Under the pieces are notes generated by a model. The model was given only the letters and a program-made list of their open reading frames with translations. It did no database searches and was not told the DNA's origin. A stretch of 64,000 nt of DNA from Nocardia araoensis NBRC 100135 (GTDB lineage: Bacteria > Actinomycetota > Actinomycetes > Mycobacteriales > Mycobacteriaceae), in NCBI RefSeq assembly GCF_000308435.1, contig NZ_BAFR01000170.1, positions 1-64,000 of the forward strand, given 5' to 3'. How positions within the stretch are numbered: the stretch's first letter is position 1; each line of letters opens with the position of its first letter. A program made the translations under genes and the position numbers. This document shows, piece after piece, positions 8,670 through 21,325 of the stretch.

Positions 8670-8993
8670 TCACCCGCAGCAGAACGGGTCGTCGCAGGGG
8701 TCGCCTACTTCGCTGCCGTAGGTGACGAAGTGCTGGATGGGGCTCAGAATCCGTTCGGCGGTTTCGGGGTCGAGGGGTGGTGCGGATCGGACGCTCGGTC
8801 GGCCCCAATCGGGCGGGGTGTCGTCGAGGTCGAAACGGGGCGCGCCGTCGATGAACAGAGTCCACAGCGGGTGGTCGGGGAAGCCGTTCATCCGCAGCAC
8901 CCACCACTGGCCGTCGACGTGGGCGGCGACGGGGAACTTGCCATTCCCGGTCGACTGCCATCGCGGGCGTGCGCTGAGTTCCGGGTACGGCAT
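8670..8993 (-). CDS. Hypothetical protein
   Basis: A 107-residue cytoplasmic protein of unrecognised family. It is rich in Trp and Pro and contains WQSTGNGKFPVAAHVDG and QWWVLRMNGFPDHPLWTLFIDG, the look of a small beta-rich domain. The C-terminus ends in DPCDDPFCCG, a Cys-containing tail that could bind metal (inference only). GAGGA lies about 9 nt before the ATG. Codon use agrees with its neighbours. It lies convergent to terD and just downstream of mazG. Confidence 0.65.
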   Translation of the reverse strand: MPYPELSARPRWQSTGNGKFPVAAHVDGQWWVLRMNGFPDHPLWTLFIDGAPRFDLDDTPPDWGRPSVRSAPPLDPETAERILSPIQHFVTYGSEVGDPCDDPFCCG

Positions 8994-9051
8994 TCTTTCA
9001 GTGTCCTCTTGATTCGCACGGCCGCGCGGATGCAGGGGCTCGTCGGCCTAC

Positions 9052-9824
9052 CTACTCCGGCCAGAAGGCACGCCAATCCTCCGCGGTGAGCGGAAGACGT
9101 TCACCGCGTTCCTTTTCCGCGACATCCTCCGCCGCTCGAATGGCGGCAGCGAAGGTCAGCGTCGCTTTGCGGAGGCGTTCTTCGGCGCTCTCCGCTCCGC
9201 CGAGATGGACGACGCGCAGGGCTTCGGGCACGAGGTCGGACGGCAGGCCCGCTTTGGTGCTGCGGGAGACGATCTTCTCCGCGAGGGCGAGGGCGGGCTG
9301 GGCCATGGCGATGCCGTCCAGGCAGGAGCGGCGGGACTTCTCGGCGGATTTGCGCTCTTCCCAGGCGCGTTCCTGGGCGGCGATCTTCTCGGCCACCGAG
9401 GCGTCGGGATCGATCGCGGAGTCCACCAGGTGCGGGCTGCGGTTGACCAGTTTGGCGACCAGCGCGGCGGCGACGTCGTCGACGGTGAATTCGCCTGCGG
9501 CCTCGGCGATTCTGGAGTGGAAGAGCACTTGCAGCAGCAGGTCGCCGAGTTCTTCCTTGATCGTCTCGGCATCCTCGTGCTGAATGGCGTCGAGCAGTTC
9601 GTAGGTCTCCTCGAGCAGATAGGGGCGCAGCGAGTCGTGGGTCTGGGTGACCTCCCACCCGCCGAAATGCCAGAGGCGGTCCATCACCTCGACCGCTCCG
9701 GCCAAACCCGCCGCGACCACCGCCGTGTCGGTGCGCGGCTCCCCGCCGGGCTCGGTTCGACCCGCACCGTGTACCGCGCGATGACGGGCAGCCCGCAGGA
9801 CGGACTCGTCGCGATCGGTCGAAC

Positions 9825-9828
<4 letters not shown>
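9052..9828 (-). CDS. mazG: Nucleoside triphosphate pyrophosphohydrolase MazG
   Basis: A 258-residue all-alpha NTP-pyrophosphatase, which hydrolyses (d)NTPs to NMP and pyrophosphate and clears oxidised or excess nucleotides. The Mg2+-binding EExxE is at E73-E77 (EETYE) and the second acidic set EELGD at 92-96. The first MazG domain begins at VEVMDRLW near residue 47. The ATG overlaps the mfd stop in ATGA (9825-9828), so translation is probably coupled to mfd. The mfd-mazG pair is also adjacent in M. tuberculosis (Rv1020-Rv1021). Confidence 0.92.
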
Positions 9829-13436
<3,608 letters not shown>

Positions 13437-13729
13437 CGACAACTCCTGAGCGCAGGCGACACGTTTCGAGCGGCCAACCGAGTCTAGTTAAGCGGGCATC
13501 TGGTTTTTGCAGCGCCCGCACCGGCGCGAGGTGACTGCCGCCCCTGCCCTGCGCCGGGACCACCGACGGGCACCGACGTCAGGCCATGGCCAGGGCGAAC
13601 CTCGCCCGACCCACACTGCGGGGGCCGGCTTCACCAGAGGTGCAGAAAACTCCGGACGTCATCGAGACCGCCGAGTGCCCGCCCGTCGACATCCGACGGA
13701 TCCACCTCGGCACGCGCCGCCGAGGAGTA

Positions 13730-14377
13730 CTACGGCACGTAGCGCCGCAACCGCCTTGCCGCGAATTCCCTGAAGTACGAGAGCTTCTCGGCCGGGACGA
13801 GGGCCGGGAGCAGGAAGTACCAGGCGCGCTCCATCCGGACCGCCATCTGGTCGATGGATTCGGTGCCGACGGCGATGATGTGCACGCCCGCCGCCATCTC
13901 CTGCCACAGCAGGCCGATGACCTCCGCGTCCAGATCGGCGATCAGGTCGCCCTGGGCGATGGCCCGCTCGGCGAGCAGCCGGTAGGTGTCGCCCCAGTTC
14001 TTGGCGATGTTGTCGCCTTGAGCGCCGCGGTAGTCGCCGATCTGGTGGGTCAGCTTCAGCATGGCGCCGACCATCGGGTCGTTCATCGATAGATCGGCGA
14101 CGACGTAGGTGATGCCGATGCACGCTTCCAGCGCGGGCACCCTGGGATCGAAGAAGCCCTGACACGAGCTGGTCAGCCGCTCGTTGCCCTGGTCGACCAC
14201 GGCGCGCGCCAGCTCTTCCTTGGAGCCGAAGTGAAAATACAAGGCGCCCTTGGTCACATTGGACTGCGCGATGATCTCGCTGAGGCTCGCATTCGCATAG
14301 CCCAAGCGCAGAAAGACATCGGCAGCGCCTGCCAGGACGGAGTCGCGGGTGATCTCCGCGCGCGCTTGCCTAGCCAT
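13730..14377 (-). CDS. TetR family transcriptional regulator
   Basis: A 215-residue TetR-type regulator. The N-terminal helix-turn-helix reads SLSEIIAQSNVTKGALYFHFG, with the KGALYFHFGSKEEL signature common in autoregulatory or gamma-butyrolactone-receptor-like members. The C-terminal half is an all-alpha ligand domain of unknown specificity. Two direct repeats of GAAGTWGACCGAC lie 35-65 bp upstream of its start and are plausible self-operators. It is the second of two consecutive TetR genes upstream of mfd, and the adjacent genes do not reveal a target. Confidence 0.88.
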   Translation of the reverse strand: MARQARAEITRDSVLAGAADVFLRLGYANASLSEIIAQSNVTKGALYFHFGSKEELARAVVDQGNERLTSSCQGFFDPRVPALEACIGITYVVADLSMNDPMVGAMLKLTHQIGDYRGAQGDNIAKNWGDTYRLLAERAIAQGDLIADLDAEVIGLLWQEMAAGVHIIAVGTESIDQMAVRMERAWYFLLPALVPAEKLSYFREFAARRLRRYVP

Positions 14378-14411
14378 CAGATCCGCCTGTCATCCCAAAA
14401 CCAGCCATCCT

Positions 14412-14442
14412 GAAGTAGACCGACATCCCGAAGTTGACCGAC
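14412..14442. promoter_or_regulatory. Direct-repeat operator candidate upstream of the TetR gene
   Basis: GAAGTAGACCGAC at 14412-14424 and GAAGTTGACCGAC at 14430-14442 differ at one base and have an 18-bp period. They lie in the promoter region of the minus-strand TetR gene that starts at 14377, a common arrangement for autorepression. Confidence 0.5.
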
Positions 14443-14558
14443 TTACCGCCCGAACAGCACCCAAAGGATGGGTGAACCGTACCACCAGGCGCGCGCCGAG
14501 CAGCCAATTCGAGCATTCGGCGAGACCTGTCGCGCAATTTGCTGGTTAACAATCCGGG

Positions 14559-15212
14559 TCACTCACCGGCGCCCGCGCGCCATTCCGAACTCAGTTTCGG
14601 ATCGGCCTCCAGATGGCTCAGCCCGTTCCAGCACAAGTTCACCAGGTGCGCCGCCACAACCTCTTTCGACGGTGTGCGCTCGTCCAGCCACCAGGTCGCG
14701 GCGGTCGCGACCTGACCGACGAGCGCCTGCGCGTACAAGGTGGACAGGCTGGTGTCGAACCCGCGCCGCTCGAAATCTCCGGCCAGGATGTGGGCCACCT
14801 GATTGGTCGCCTCGTTGAGCAAACTGGAGTAGCGGCCTTCGGCGGCGGCGGCGGGCTGATCGCGCACCAGAATTCGGAACCCGTCGGTCCGTTCTTCGAT
14901 ATAGGTCAGCAGCGCCAGTGCGACCTGTTCGAGCCGGACGCGCGACCGATTGCGGGTGAGCGAGGAGGTGATCATGTCCAGGAGCATCGACATTTCCCGG
15001 TCCACGACGACCGCGTACAGCCCTTCTTTGCCGCCGAAGTGTTCGTACACCACGGGTTTGGAGACCTGGGCGCGTTGCGCGATCTCCTCGATGGACGTCG
15101 CGTCGTAGCCGCGTTCGGCGAACAGCGCGCGCCCGATCTCGATCAGCTGCTGACGCCGCTGGGTGCCGGTCATCCGTGGCCGGGACACTCGATGCGACTC
15201 ACCCGAAGACAC
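14559..15212 (-). CDS. TetR family transcriptional regulator (Rv1019-like)
   Basis: A 217-residue TetR regulator. The DNA-binding part contains RRQQLIEIGRALFAERGYDATSI and the recognition helix VSKPVVYEHFGGKEGLY. The GTG at 15212 is chosen because GGAGGAG lies a few bases upstream; an internal ATG at 15173 would also leave the HTH intact. M. tuberculosis has a TetR gene (Rv1019) at the same place between glmU and mfd, and this is its likely counterpart. Ligand and targets are unknown. Confidence 0.88.
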   Translation of the reverse strand: MSSGESHRVSRPRMTGTQRRQQLIEIGRALFAERGYDATSIEEIAQRAQVSKPVVYEHFGGKEGLYAVVVDREMSMLLDMITSSLTRNRSRVRLEQVALALLTYIEERTDGFRILVRDQPAAAAEGRYSSLLNEATNQVAHILAGDFERRGFDTSLSTLYAQALVGQVATAATWWLDERTPSKEVVAAHLVNLCWNGLSHLEADPKLSSEWRAGAGE

Positions 15213-15662
15213 CCCTGCTCCTCCGCCCTTCCCGCGTTGTTGCCGGTCGTGAGTGCCTCGACGGTTCGCTCCGAGCCGACGGCAGCATGCCGGGGCAGAC
15301 CGCGGGCGAGCCCGGGCTCTCGTTCGTGCCGAGTCAGCCATCGCATCGGGCCTCCGACGCACTACACCGACATTCGGATACCACTGTCCCAGACCGGTCG
15401 GCAGTCCGCCTCCCCGGGTCTTCGAGCTGCGATACCCGGCTCGAGCACACAGGCGCACCGCCGTCGATATGACGCAGACCTTACGTCCACCCGAGGACGC
15501 CCAGCACACGAGCGCCGGCGGACACGGGCGCTCCCGCGCTGGTCCCGCCCGAATACCAGAAGCCGCGCGTGCGAGAATTCGCGGGGAGGCGGCCGAGTAT
15601 GCGAGGATTCATCCCGTGCCGTGGCACAGCGGCGGGGGTTTCGCCAACCGCCGGTGTGGCAA
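15213..15662. other. Gene-free region upstream of tRNA-Gln
   Basis: About 450 nt between a leftward TetR gene and the rightward tRNA. Frames here lack recognisable domains or a ribosome site. It must contain the tRNA promoter, but no clear -35/-10 pair stands out. Confidence 0.55.
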
Positions 15663-15733
15663 TCCGCCGTGGTGTAATGGCAGCACATCTGATTTTGGTT
15701 CAGAGAGTTCAGGTTCGAGTCCTGGCGGCGGAG
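15663..15733 (+). tRNA. tRNA-Gln (anticodon TTG)
   Basis: A 71-nt cloverleaf can be folded by hand. The acceptor stem TCCGCCG pairs with CGGCGGA and the discriminator is G. The D arm contains GTAATGGCAGC. The anticodon stem TCTGA/TCAGA encloses loop TTTTGGT with anticodon TTG. The T stem TCAGG/CCTGG encloses TTCGAGT. No CCA is encoded. It lies 90 nt upstream of glmU. Confidence 0.95.
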
Positions 15734-15823
15734 CTCGAGAGCACGATGACCTATCGTTGGCCCGCACATCGCTGACCAAGCACGACGACGCCCCGCACGA
15801 GGACAGGCAGCCGAGGGAGATCC

Positions 15824-17314
15824 ATGCCACAGCAGACCGCCGTCGTCGTTCTCGCAGCCGGTGCCGGGACGCGAATGCGGTCGAAGACCCCCAAGGTCCT
15901 GCATTCGCTGGCCGGTCGGAGCATGCTCGCGCACGCGCTGCATGCGGCGAACGAGATCGACCCCGCATACCTCATCACCGTGGTGGGGCACGATCGCGAA
16001 CAAGTCGGCGCGGCGGTGGCCGCGGTGGCCGACGACCTCGGCCGGGAGATCACCCCGGCGATCCAGGAAGAGCAGCTCGGCACCGGGCACGCGGTGCAGT
16101 GCGCGCTGGCCGCCCTGCCGGTCGGTTTCACCGGCGACGTGCTGGTCACCTCCGCCGACGTGCCGCTGCTGGACGGACACACCCTCGCCGCGCTGCTCGA
16201 CGAGCACCGCAGCTACGCCGAACGCCCCGCGGTCACCGTCCTGACCTTCGTGCCGCCGGACCCCAACGGTTACGGCCGTATCGTCCGCGACGCCGAAGGC
16301 CAGCTCGCCGAGATCGTCGAGCACGCCGACGCCACTCCGGAGCAGGCCGCGATCACCGAGGTGAACTCCGGTGTCTACGCGTTCGACGCCGCCGTGCTGC
16401 GCACCATGATCAGCCGCCTTTCCACCGCCAACGCCCAGCACGAGCTGTACCTGACCGACGTGCTGCGCCTGGCCCGCGAGGCCGGTCACCCGGTGCACGG
16501 CGCACGCCTGGTCGACGCGGCCAAGGTCACCGGCGTCAACGACCGGGTGCAGCTGGCCTCGGCAGCGCGCACGCTCAACCGCTACATCCTGGAACGCCAC
16601 ATGCGCGCGGGCGTCACCATCATGGATCCCGCCTCGACCTGGGTGGACGCCAGCGTGCGCATCAGCAGGGACGCCGTGATCCGGCCCGGTGTGCAACTGC
16701 TCGGCAACACGATCGTCGGCGAGGACGCCGAGATCGGCCCTGACAGCACGCTCACCGACGTGATCGTCGGTGACGAGGCGAAGGTGATCCGCACCCACGG
16801 CGAGGGCGCCACCATCGGCCCGAAGGCCACCATCGGCCCGTTCGCCTACCTGCGTCCCGGCACCATCGTGGGCGACGCGGGCAAGCTCGGCGCGTTCGTC
16901 GAGACCAAGAACGCCTCGATCGGCGCGCATTCGAAGGTCCCGCACCTGACCTACGTCGGCGACGCCACCATCGGCGAGCACAGCAACATCGGCGCGTCGA
17001 GCGTCTTCGTCAACTACGACGGCGTGACCAAGCACCACACCGTCGTCGGCTCGCACGTGCGCACCGGCAGCGACACCATGTTCGTGGCGCCGGTGACGGT
17101 GGGTGACGGAGCCTATACGGCGGCGGGTACTGTACTGCGCAGAAACGTTCCGCCCGGAGCTCTCGCGGTGTCCGGTGGACCGCAGAAGAACATCGAGGGC
17201 TGGGTGCAGCGACACCGTCCAGGGACGGACGCGGCGCGCGCGGCGGCGGAAGCCATCGCGGCCAAGGAGATGTCGGGTCAGGCAATAGAGCAAAAGGATG
17301 GCAAACAGCAGTGA
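15824..17314 (+). CDS. glmU: Bifunctional UDP-N-acetylglucosamine pyrophosphorylase / glucosamine-1-phosphate N-acetyltransferase
   Basis: A 496-residue enzyme that makes UDP-GlcNAc for peptidoglycan and arabinogalactan-linker synthesis. The N-terminal uridyltransferase starts with LAAGAGTRMRS (10-20) and continues through EQLGTGHAVQ. From about residue 260 the left-handed beta-helix of hexapeptide repeats begins (for example VIRPGVQLLGNTIVGEDAEIG), ending with the acetyltransferase active region LTYVGDATIG and FVNYDG. GGGAG precedes the ATG. Its stop overlaps the prs start (GTGA), so the two are translationally coupled, as glmU and prs are paired in M. tuberculosis. Confidence 0.97.
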   Translation: MPQQTAVVVLAAGAGTRMRSKTPKVLHSLAGRSMLAHALHAANEIDPAYLITVVGHDREQVGAAVAAVADDLGREITPAIQEEQLGTGHAVQCALAALPVGFTGDVLVTSADVPLLDGHTLAALLDEHRSYAERPAVTVLTFVPPDPNGYGRIVRDAEGQLAEIVEHADATPEQAAITEVNSGVYAFDAAVLRTMISRLSTANAQHELYLTDVLRLAREAGHPVHGARLVDAAKVTGVNDRVQLASAARTLNRYILERHMRAGVTIMDPASTWVDASVRISRDAVIRPGVQLLGNTIVGEDAEIGPDSTLTDVIVGDEAKVIRTHGEGATIGPKATIGPFAYLRPGTIVGDAGKLGAFVETKNASIGAHSKVPHLTYVGDATIGEHSNIGASSVFVNYDGVTKHHTVVGSHVRTGSDTMFVAPVTVGDGAYTAAGTVLRRNVPPGALAVSGGPQKNIEGWVQRHRPGTDAARAAAEAIAAKEMSGQAIEQKDGKQQ

Positions 17315-18291
17315 CCGCGTCATGGATGGACAACCAGAAGAATCTGATGCTCTTCTCGGGACGCGCTCATCCTGAGCTGGCCGAGCAGGTCGCCAAGGAA
17401 CTCGACGTCCACGTCACGCCGCAGGTGGCGCGGGACTTCGCCAACGGCGAGATCTTCGTCCGGTTCGAGGAGTCGGTACGCGGATCCGACGCCTTCGTCC
17501 TGCAGAGCTTCCCCGCGCCGCTGAACCAGTGGCTGATGGAGCAGCTCATCATGATCGACGCGCTCAAGCGCGGCTCGGCCAAGCGGATCACCGCGGTGCT
17601 GCCGTTCTACCCGTACGCCCGCCAGGACAAGAAGCACCGCGGCCGCGAGCCCATCTCGGCCCGCCTGGTCGCCGACCTGCTGAAGACCGCGGGCGCCAAC
17701 CGGATCATCACCGTCGACCTGCACACCGACCAGATCCAGGGCTTCTTCGACGGCCCGGTGGACCACATGCACGCGCAGGTGCAGCTGGCGGAGTACATCC
17801 GCACCAACTACAGCCTCGAGCACATCACCGTCGTCTCCCCCGACTCCGGCCGCGTGCGCGTCGCCGAGAAGTGGGCCGACTCGCTGGGCGGCTCGCCGCT
17901 GGCCTTCATCCACAAGACCCGCGACCCGCTGGTGCCCAACCAGGTGAAGTCCAACCGGGTGGTCGGCGACGTCGAGGGCCGCACCTGCATTCTGATCGAC
18001 GACATGATCGACACCGGCGGCACCATCGCGGGCGCGGTCAAGGTGCTGAAGGACGCCGGTGCCGGTGACGTGGTCATCGCCGCGACCCACGGCGTGCTGA
18101 GCGAGCCCGCGGCCGAGCGCCTCGCCAACTGCGGCGCCAAGGAGGTCGTGGTGACCAACACCCTGCCGCTGACCGAGGAGAAGAAGTTCCCGCAGCTGAC
18201 CGTGCTCTCCATCGCGCCGCTGCTGGCCCGCACCATCCGCGAGGTCTTCGAGAACGGCTCCGTCACCGGCCTTTTCAACGGCAACGCATAG
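17311..18291 (+). CDS. prs: Ribose-phosphate pyrophosphokinase (PRPP synthetase)
   Basis: A 326-residue class I PRPP synthetase. It converts ribose-5-phosphate and ATP to PRPP for nucleotide, His and Trp synthesis and, in this group, for decaprenyl-phosphoryl-arabinose of the cell wall. Visible motifs are FSGRAHPELAEQVAKEL, the ATP/flexible-loop region YARQDKKHRGREPISARLV, the metal-binding DLHTDQIQGFF and the PRPP loop IDDMIDTGGTI at about 229-239. The GTG start overlaps the glmU stop by 4 nt. A strong hairpin follows the stop. Confidence 0.97.
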   Translation: MTASWMDNQKNLMLFSGRAHPELAEQVAKELDVHVTPQVARDFANGEIFVRFEESVRGSDAFVLQSFPAPLNQWLMEQLIMIDALKRGSAKRITAVLPFYPYARQDKKHRGREPISARLVADLLKTAGANRIITVDLHTDQIQGFFDGPVDHMHAQVQLAEYIRTNYSLEHITVVSPDSGRVRVAEKWADSLGGSPLAFIHKTRDPLVPNQVKSNRVVGDVEGRTCILIDDMIDTGGTIAGAVKVLKDAGAGDVVIAATHGVLSEPAAERLANCGAKEVVVTNTLPLTEEKKFPQLTVLSIAPLLARTIREVFENGSVTGLFNGNA

Positions 18292-18306
18292 GACTCATAC
18301 CGCGCG

Positions 18307-18340
18307 AACGGCGGCTCGGACTCCGGTCGGGGCCGCCGTT
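18307..18340 (+). terminator. Hairpin terminator after prs
   Basis: Arms AACGGCGGC (18307-18315) and GCCGCCGTT (18332-18340) are perfectly complementary with a 16-nt loop, 15 nt after the prs stop. There is no U-tract, which is usual in high-GC actinobacteria. Confidence 0.65.
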
Positions 18341-18385
18341 GTCGTGTCCGCGTTAGCCGCGGCGATCAATGGGGATACTGGGGGT

Positions 18386-18643
18386 ATGGACCGTGACCCG
18401 TTGGAGACCGAGATGGGCGACGACGACCAGGAGGACGAGATCCGCGAGTACCAGCGCAACATCGAGGATCCGCCCGACGAACTGCGTATCCGTTACCACG
18501 AGGACGAGGACGACGGCAGGCTCGGCATCGGTGACGAGCTCGACCAGGAGTGGACGGCCCGCGACACGCGCGCCGAGGACGAGTCGGACGATCGTTCCGC
18601 CGAGGTGGCCGCGATCGAGATCGTCGACGACGAGGATCTCTGA
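18386..18643 (+). CDS. Small acidic hypothetical protein
   Basis: An 85-residue, strongly acidic protein rich in Asp and Glu with no hydrophobic segment. It contains EMGDDDQEDEIREY and ends in EIVDDEDL. The ATG at 18386 follows a G-rich stretch; the frame remains open to 18344 but the upstream part does not look coding. No family is recognised. It lies between prs and a membrane protein gene on the same strand. Short acidic proteins of this type are common in Nocardia and Rhodococcus; function unknown. Confidence 0.6.
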   Translation: MDRDPLETEMGDDDQEDEIREYQRNIEDPPDELRIRYHEDEDDGRLGIGDELDQEWTARDTRAEDESDDRSAEVAAIEIVDDEDL

Positions 18644-18743
18644 ACCCGCTCCGTCCCCGACGCGCCTGTAGCAATCGGCTATGACGACGCGCTCATCGTG
18701 GTAGGCATAGGTTGCGTGACCGGGACGATACGAGGAGGGTGCG

Positions 18744-19622
18744 ATGAGCACGCCGAAGGATCCGGACCACCCCGACGACGAGCAGCGGCCGCCGGAGTCG
18801 TCGTCGAAGCCGACCGGGGAAACCCCCGGTGCCGAGCCTGTCCAGCCATCGACCGGCACCCCTGCGCAGACACCCGGCGAGCGACCCACCCAGCACGATC
18901 CGGCCGCCGCGCGACCACCGGAGCACGAGCCGGACTCGGCCGACCAGTGGTGGCAGTCGAGCGGCCAGCCGACCGCGGAACCGCTGGGCGGTCAGTGGGG
19001 GGCCGAGCCCAGCGGTCAGCCCGCCGAACCCCGGCCTTGGGGCGCCAACGGCGGGGGTGATCAGCAGTCCTGGGGCGCGGAACCCGCCGCGCCGGGTTCC
19101 GCGCCGCCGCCTCCGGCCGACGACACGACGCAGCGGTTCACGCCGGACGAGCACGCGCAATACGGGCCGGGCGGGCAAACGCCCTATCCGCAAGGCGAAC
19201 AACCGCCCTATCCGCAGGGTGGACAGCCCGGCGACTTCCAGCAGCCGTATCCCGCTCAGCAGCCGTATCCGCCGACCGGGCAACCCCCATACCCGCCGGG
19301 CGGTGGGTACGGCTACCCGACGTCCGGGCCGCAGCAGCCGCAGTACGGCTACCCGTCGTATCCGCAGCAGGGGTACGAACCCTATGCCACCCCGCCGAAG
19401 CAGCCGACCAGCCAGGTGTACTCGATCATCGGATTCGTCTGCGCGATAACCGCGGTGCTGTTCTGCCCGATCTTGTTCGGTCCGGTCGGGATCATCCTGG
19501 GCCTGATCGGGCGTAACAAGGGCGAATCGCTCGGCAAATGGGCAGCGATCGCGGCGGCCGTCGGAATGGTGATCGGCCTGATCGTGGGATTCGCCGTGTT
19601 CGGCGGAGACATCACGACGTAG
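18744..19622 (+). CDS. DUF4190-type membrane protein with Pro/Gln/Tyr-rich N-terminal region
   Basis: A 292-residue protein. The first 220 residues are low complexity: Pro/Glu-rich at first, then many repeats of the type YPQGGQ, YPPTGQ, YPPGGG. The last 65 residues hold two membrane helices (IIGFVCAITAVLFCPILF and the final AAAVGMVIGLIVGFAVF) around GIILGLIGRNKGE, the layout of DUF4190. The long cytoplasmic or exposed disordered tail resembles scaffold-like actinobacterial proteins and could phase-separate or bind envelope machinery (inference). GAGGAGG precedes the ATG. No operon partner identifies its task. Confidence 0.75.
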   Translation: MSTPKDPDHPDDEQRPPESSSKPTGETPGAEPVQPSTGTPAQTPGERPTQHDPAAARPPEHEPDSADQWWQSSGQPTAEPLGGQWGAEPSGQPAEPRPWGANGGGDQQSWGAEPAAPGSAPPPPADDTTQRFTPDEHAQYGPGGQTPYPQGEQPPYPQGGQPGDFQQPYPAQQPYPPTGQPPYPPGGGYGYPTSGPQQPQYGYPSYPQQGYEPYATPPKQPTSQVYSIIGFVCAITAVLFCPILFGPVGIILGLIGRNKGESLGKWAAIAAAVGMVIGLIVGFAVFGGDITT

Positions 19623-19672
19623 ATTTTCGGTATGCGTCTATCGGGTGACATCAGCGCGGCGGGTGTGCGGGC

Positions 19673-20320
19673 ATGACCGGATTCGCGGGCTTCCCGCTCG
19701 CCGGGCTGGACTTCTACGAAGACTTGGAGGCCGACAACTCCAAGGCATTCTGGACCGCGCACAAGCAGATCTACGACGAGTCGGTGCTCGCGCCCATGAA
19801 GGCGCTCGTGGCCGAGCTGGAGCCGGATTTCGGGACGGCCAAGATCTTCCGGCCCTACCGCGACGTGCGATTCGCCAAGGACAAGTCGCCGTACAAGACC
19901 GCGCAGGGCGCCGTGGTGCGCGCCGCGGCGGGGGTCGGCTGGTACGTCCAGATCAACGCCGCGGGCCTGTTCGTCGGCGGCGGTTTCTACCAGGGCTCGC
20001 CCGAGCAACTCGCGCAGCTGCGCGCCACCATCGATGACGAGGTGCGCGGGCCGGAACTGGCGGCGATCCTCGCGAAACTCGCCGACGCGGGCTACACCAT
20101 CGGCGGCGAGAAGTTGAAGACCAAGCCCAAGGGCTACGACGCCGACCACCCGCGCATCGACCTGCTGCGGCACAAGTCCATCACCTGCGGCCGGGAATTC
20201 GGTGCGCCCGCCTGGCTGGACAAGCCGCGCACGGCCAAGGAAGTCCGGGCCGCGTGGGAGACGATGCGGCCGCTGGTCGAGTGGCTCGGGGCGGTGGTCG
20301 GCGGCGCGCCCTCGTGGTGA
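19673..20320 (+). CDS. DUF2461 domain-containing protein (TIGR02453 family)
   Basis: A 215-residue protein of the widespread DUF2461 family. The typical opening FYEDLEADNSKAFWTAHK occurs near residues 13-30. RPYRDVRFAKDKSPYKTAQGA lies around 62-82 and GGGFYQGSPEQLAQLRATI near 104-122. The family has no established biochemical role, though members are common in bacteria and fungi. It is convergent with egtD, leaving 21 nt between stops, so the two share a transcription-termination region but not an operon. Confidence 0.88.
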   Translation: MTGFAGFPLAGLDFYEDLEADNSKAFWTAHKQIYDESVLAPMKALVAELEPDFGTAKIFRPYRDVRFAKDKSPYKTAQGAVVRAAAGVGWYVQINAAGLFVGGGFYQGSPEQLAQLRATIDDEVRGPELAAILAKLADAGYTIGGEKLKTKPKGYDADHPRIDLLRHKSITCGREFGAPAWLDKPRTAKEVRAAWETMRPLVEWLGAVVGGAPSW

Positions 20321-20341
20321 GCGCCGCCGATCGAGGCGTGG

Positions 20342-21313
20342 TCAGCGCCGCCCGGCGAGCAGCAGTGCGAAGCGATCGTCCGGATCGGTCCACACGTGTC
20401 CGGTGGCGAAGCCCGCGGCGGCGAGTTCGGCTTCGAGGCCCTCGACCCGGAATTTGGCCGAGATCTCGGTGCGCATCTGTTCGCCGCGGCCGAAGCGCAC
20501 GGTGAGACCGAGATCGGCGACCGTGACGGTCAGGTCCTCGGTCGCCTCCAGCCGCATCTCGATCCACTCCCGCTCGGCGTCCCATACCGCGACGTGCCGG
20601 AATTTCTCCGGTGCGAAGTCGGCGCGCAGGCGAGCGTTCAATACGTGCAAAACGTTCCGGTTGAACTCGGCGGTGACGCCCGCCGCGTCGTCGTAGGCGG
20701 GGACGAGTACCGCCGGATCCGTCACCAGCCCGGCGCCGAGCAGCAGCTGCTCCCCGGGCTCGAGCACGTCGTGGATCCGGCCGAGGAATGCGGCTCGTTC
20801 CGCGGGGACGAGGTTGCCGATGGTGCCGCCGAGGAACGCGATCATCCGGCGTCCGCCGCGGGGGAGATTGTCCAGCGTGTCGGTGAAGTCGCTGACCACA
20901 CCGTGCACGGCGAGGCCGGGGAACTCGACCGCGACCTCGTCGGCGGCGGCACGTAGCGCCGCCGACGAAACATCCTGCGGCACATACGTCTTCAACGGTC
21001 CGCGCGCACTGAGGGCGGTGAGCAGCAGGCGGGTCTTCGCCGCCGAGCCCGCGCCCAGTTCGACCAGCACCTCGGCCTGGGCGGCGTCGGCGATCTCGTC
21101 GACCACCCGTTCGAGCAGCGCGCGCTCGGTACGCGTCGGGTAGTACTCGGGCAGCTCGGTGATCTGCTCGAACAGCTCGCTGCCCTTGGCGTCGTAGAAC
21201 CACTTGGGGGGCAGCCATTTCGGGTTCGCGGTCAGGCCCAGCCGGGCGTCCGAGCGGAGCGCGGTGTTCAGGTCGTCTTCGGTGAGGTGGATGTCCAGCG
21301 TGACTGCGGTCAT
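20342..21313 (-). CDS. egtD: L-histidine N(alpha)-methyltransferase EgtD
   Basis: A 323-residue SAM-dependent methyltransferase that trimethylates histidine to hercynine, the first committed step of ergothioneine synthesis. Motifs are LTANPKWLPPKWFYDAKGS near the N-terminus, the SAM-binding ELGAGSAAKTR (around 81-91), and the catalytic-region strings FLGGTIGNL and FNRNVLHVLN. Its length equals that of mycobacterial EgtD. It is the last gene of the leftward egtA-egtB-egtC-egtD run, with 12 nt between the egtC stop and its start. Confidence 0.95.
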   Translation of the reverse strand: MTAVTLDIHLTEDDLNTALRSDARLGLTANPKWLPPKWFYDAKGSELFEQITELPEYYPTRTERALLERVVDEIADAAQAEVLVELGAGSAAKTRLLLTALSARGPLKTYVPQDVSSAALRAAADEVAVEFPGLAVHGVVSDFTDTLDNLPRGGRRMIAFLGGTIGNLVPAERAAFLGRIHDVLEPGEQLLLGAGLVTDPAVLVPAYDDAAGVTAEFNRNVLHVLNARLRADFAPEKFRHVAVWDAEREWIEMRLEATEDLTVTVADLGLTVRFGRGEQMRTEISAKFRVEGLEAELAAAGFATGHVWTDPDDRFALLLAGRR

Positions 21314-21325
21314 GGCACCGGCCTT

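Noticed and set aside
18744..19390. Pro/Gln/Tyr-rich repeats as a CRISPR or DNA satellite
   Set aside because: The repetition is at protein level inside a coding frame, with variable nucleotide spacing.
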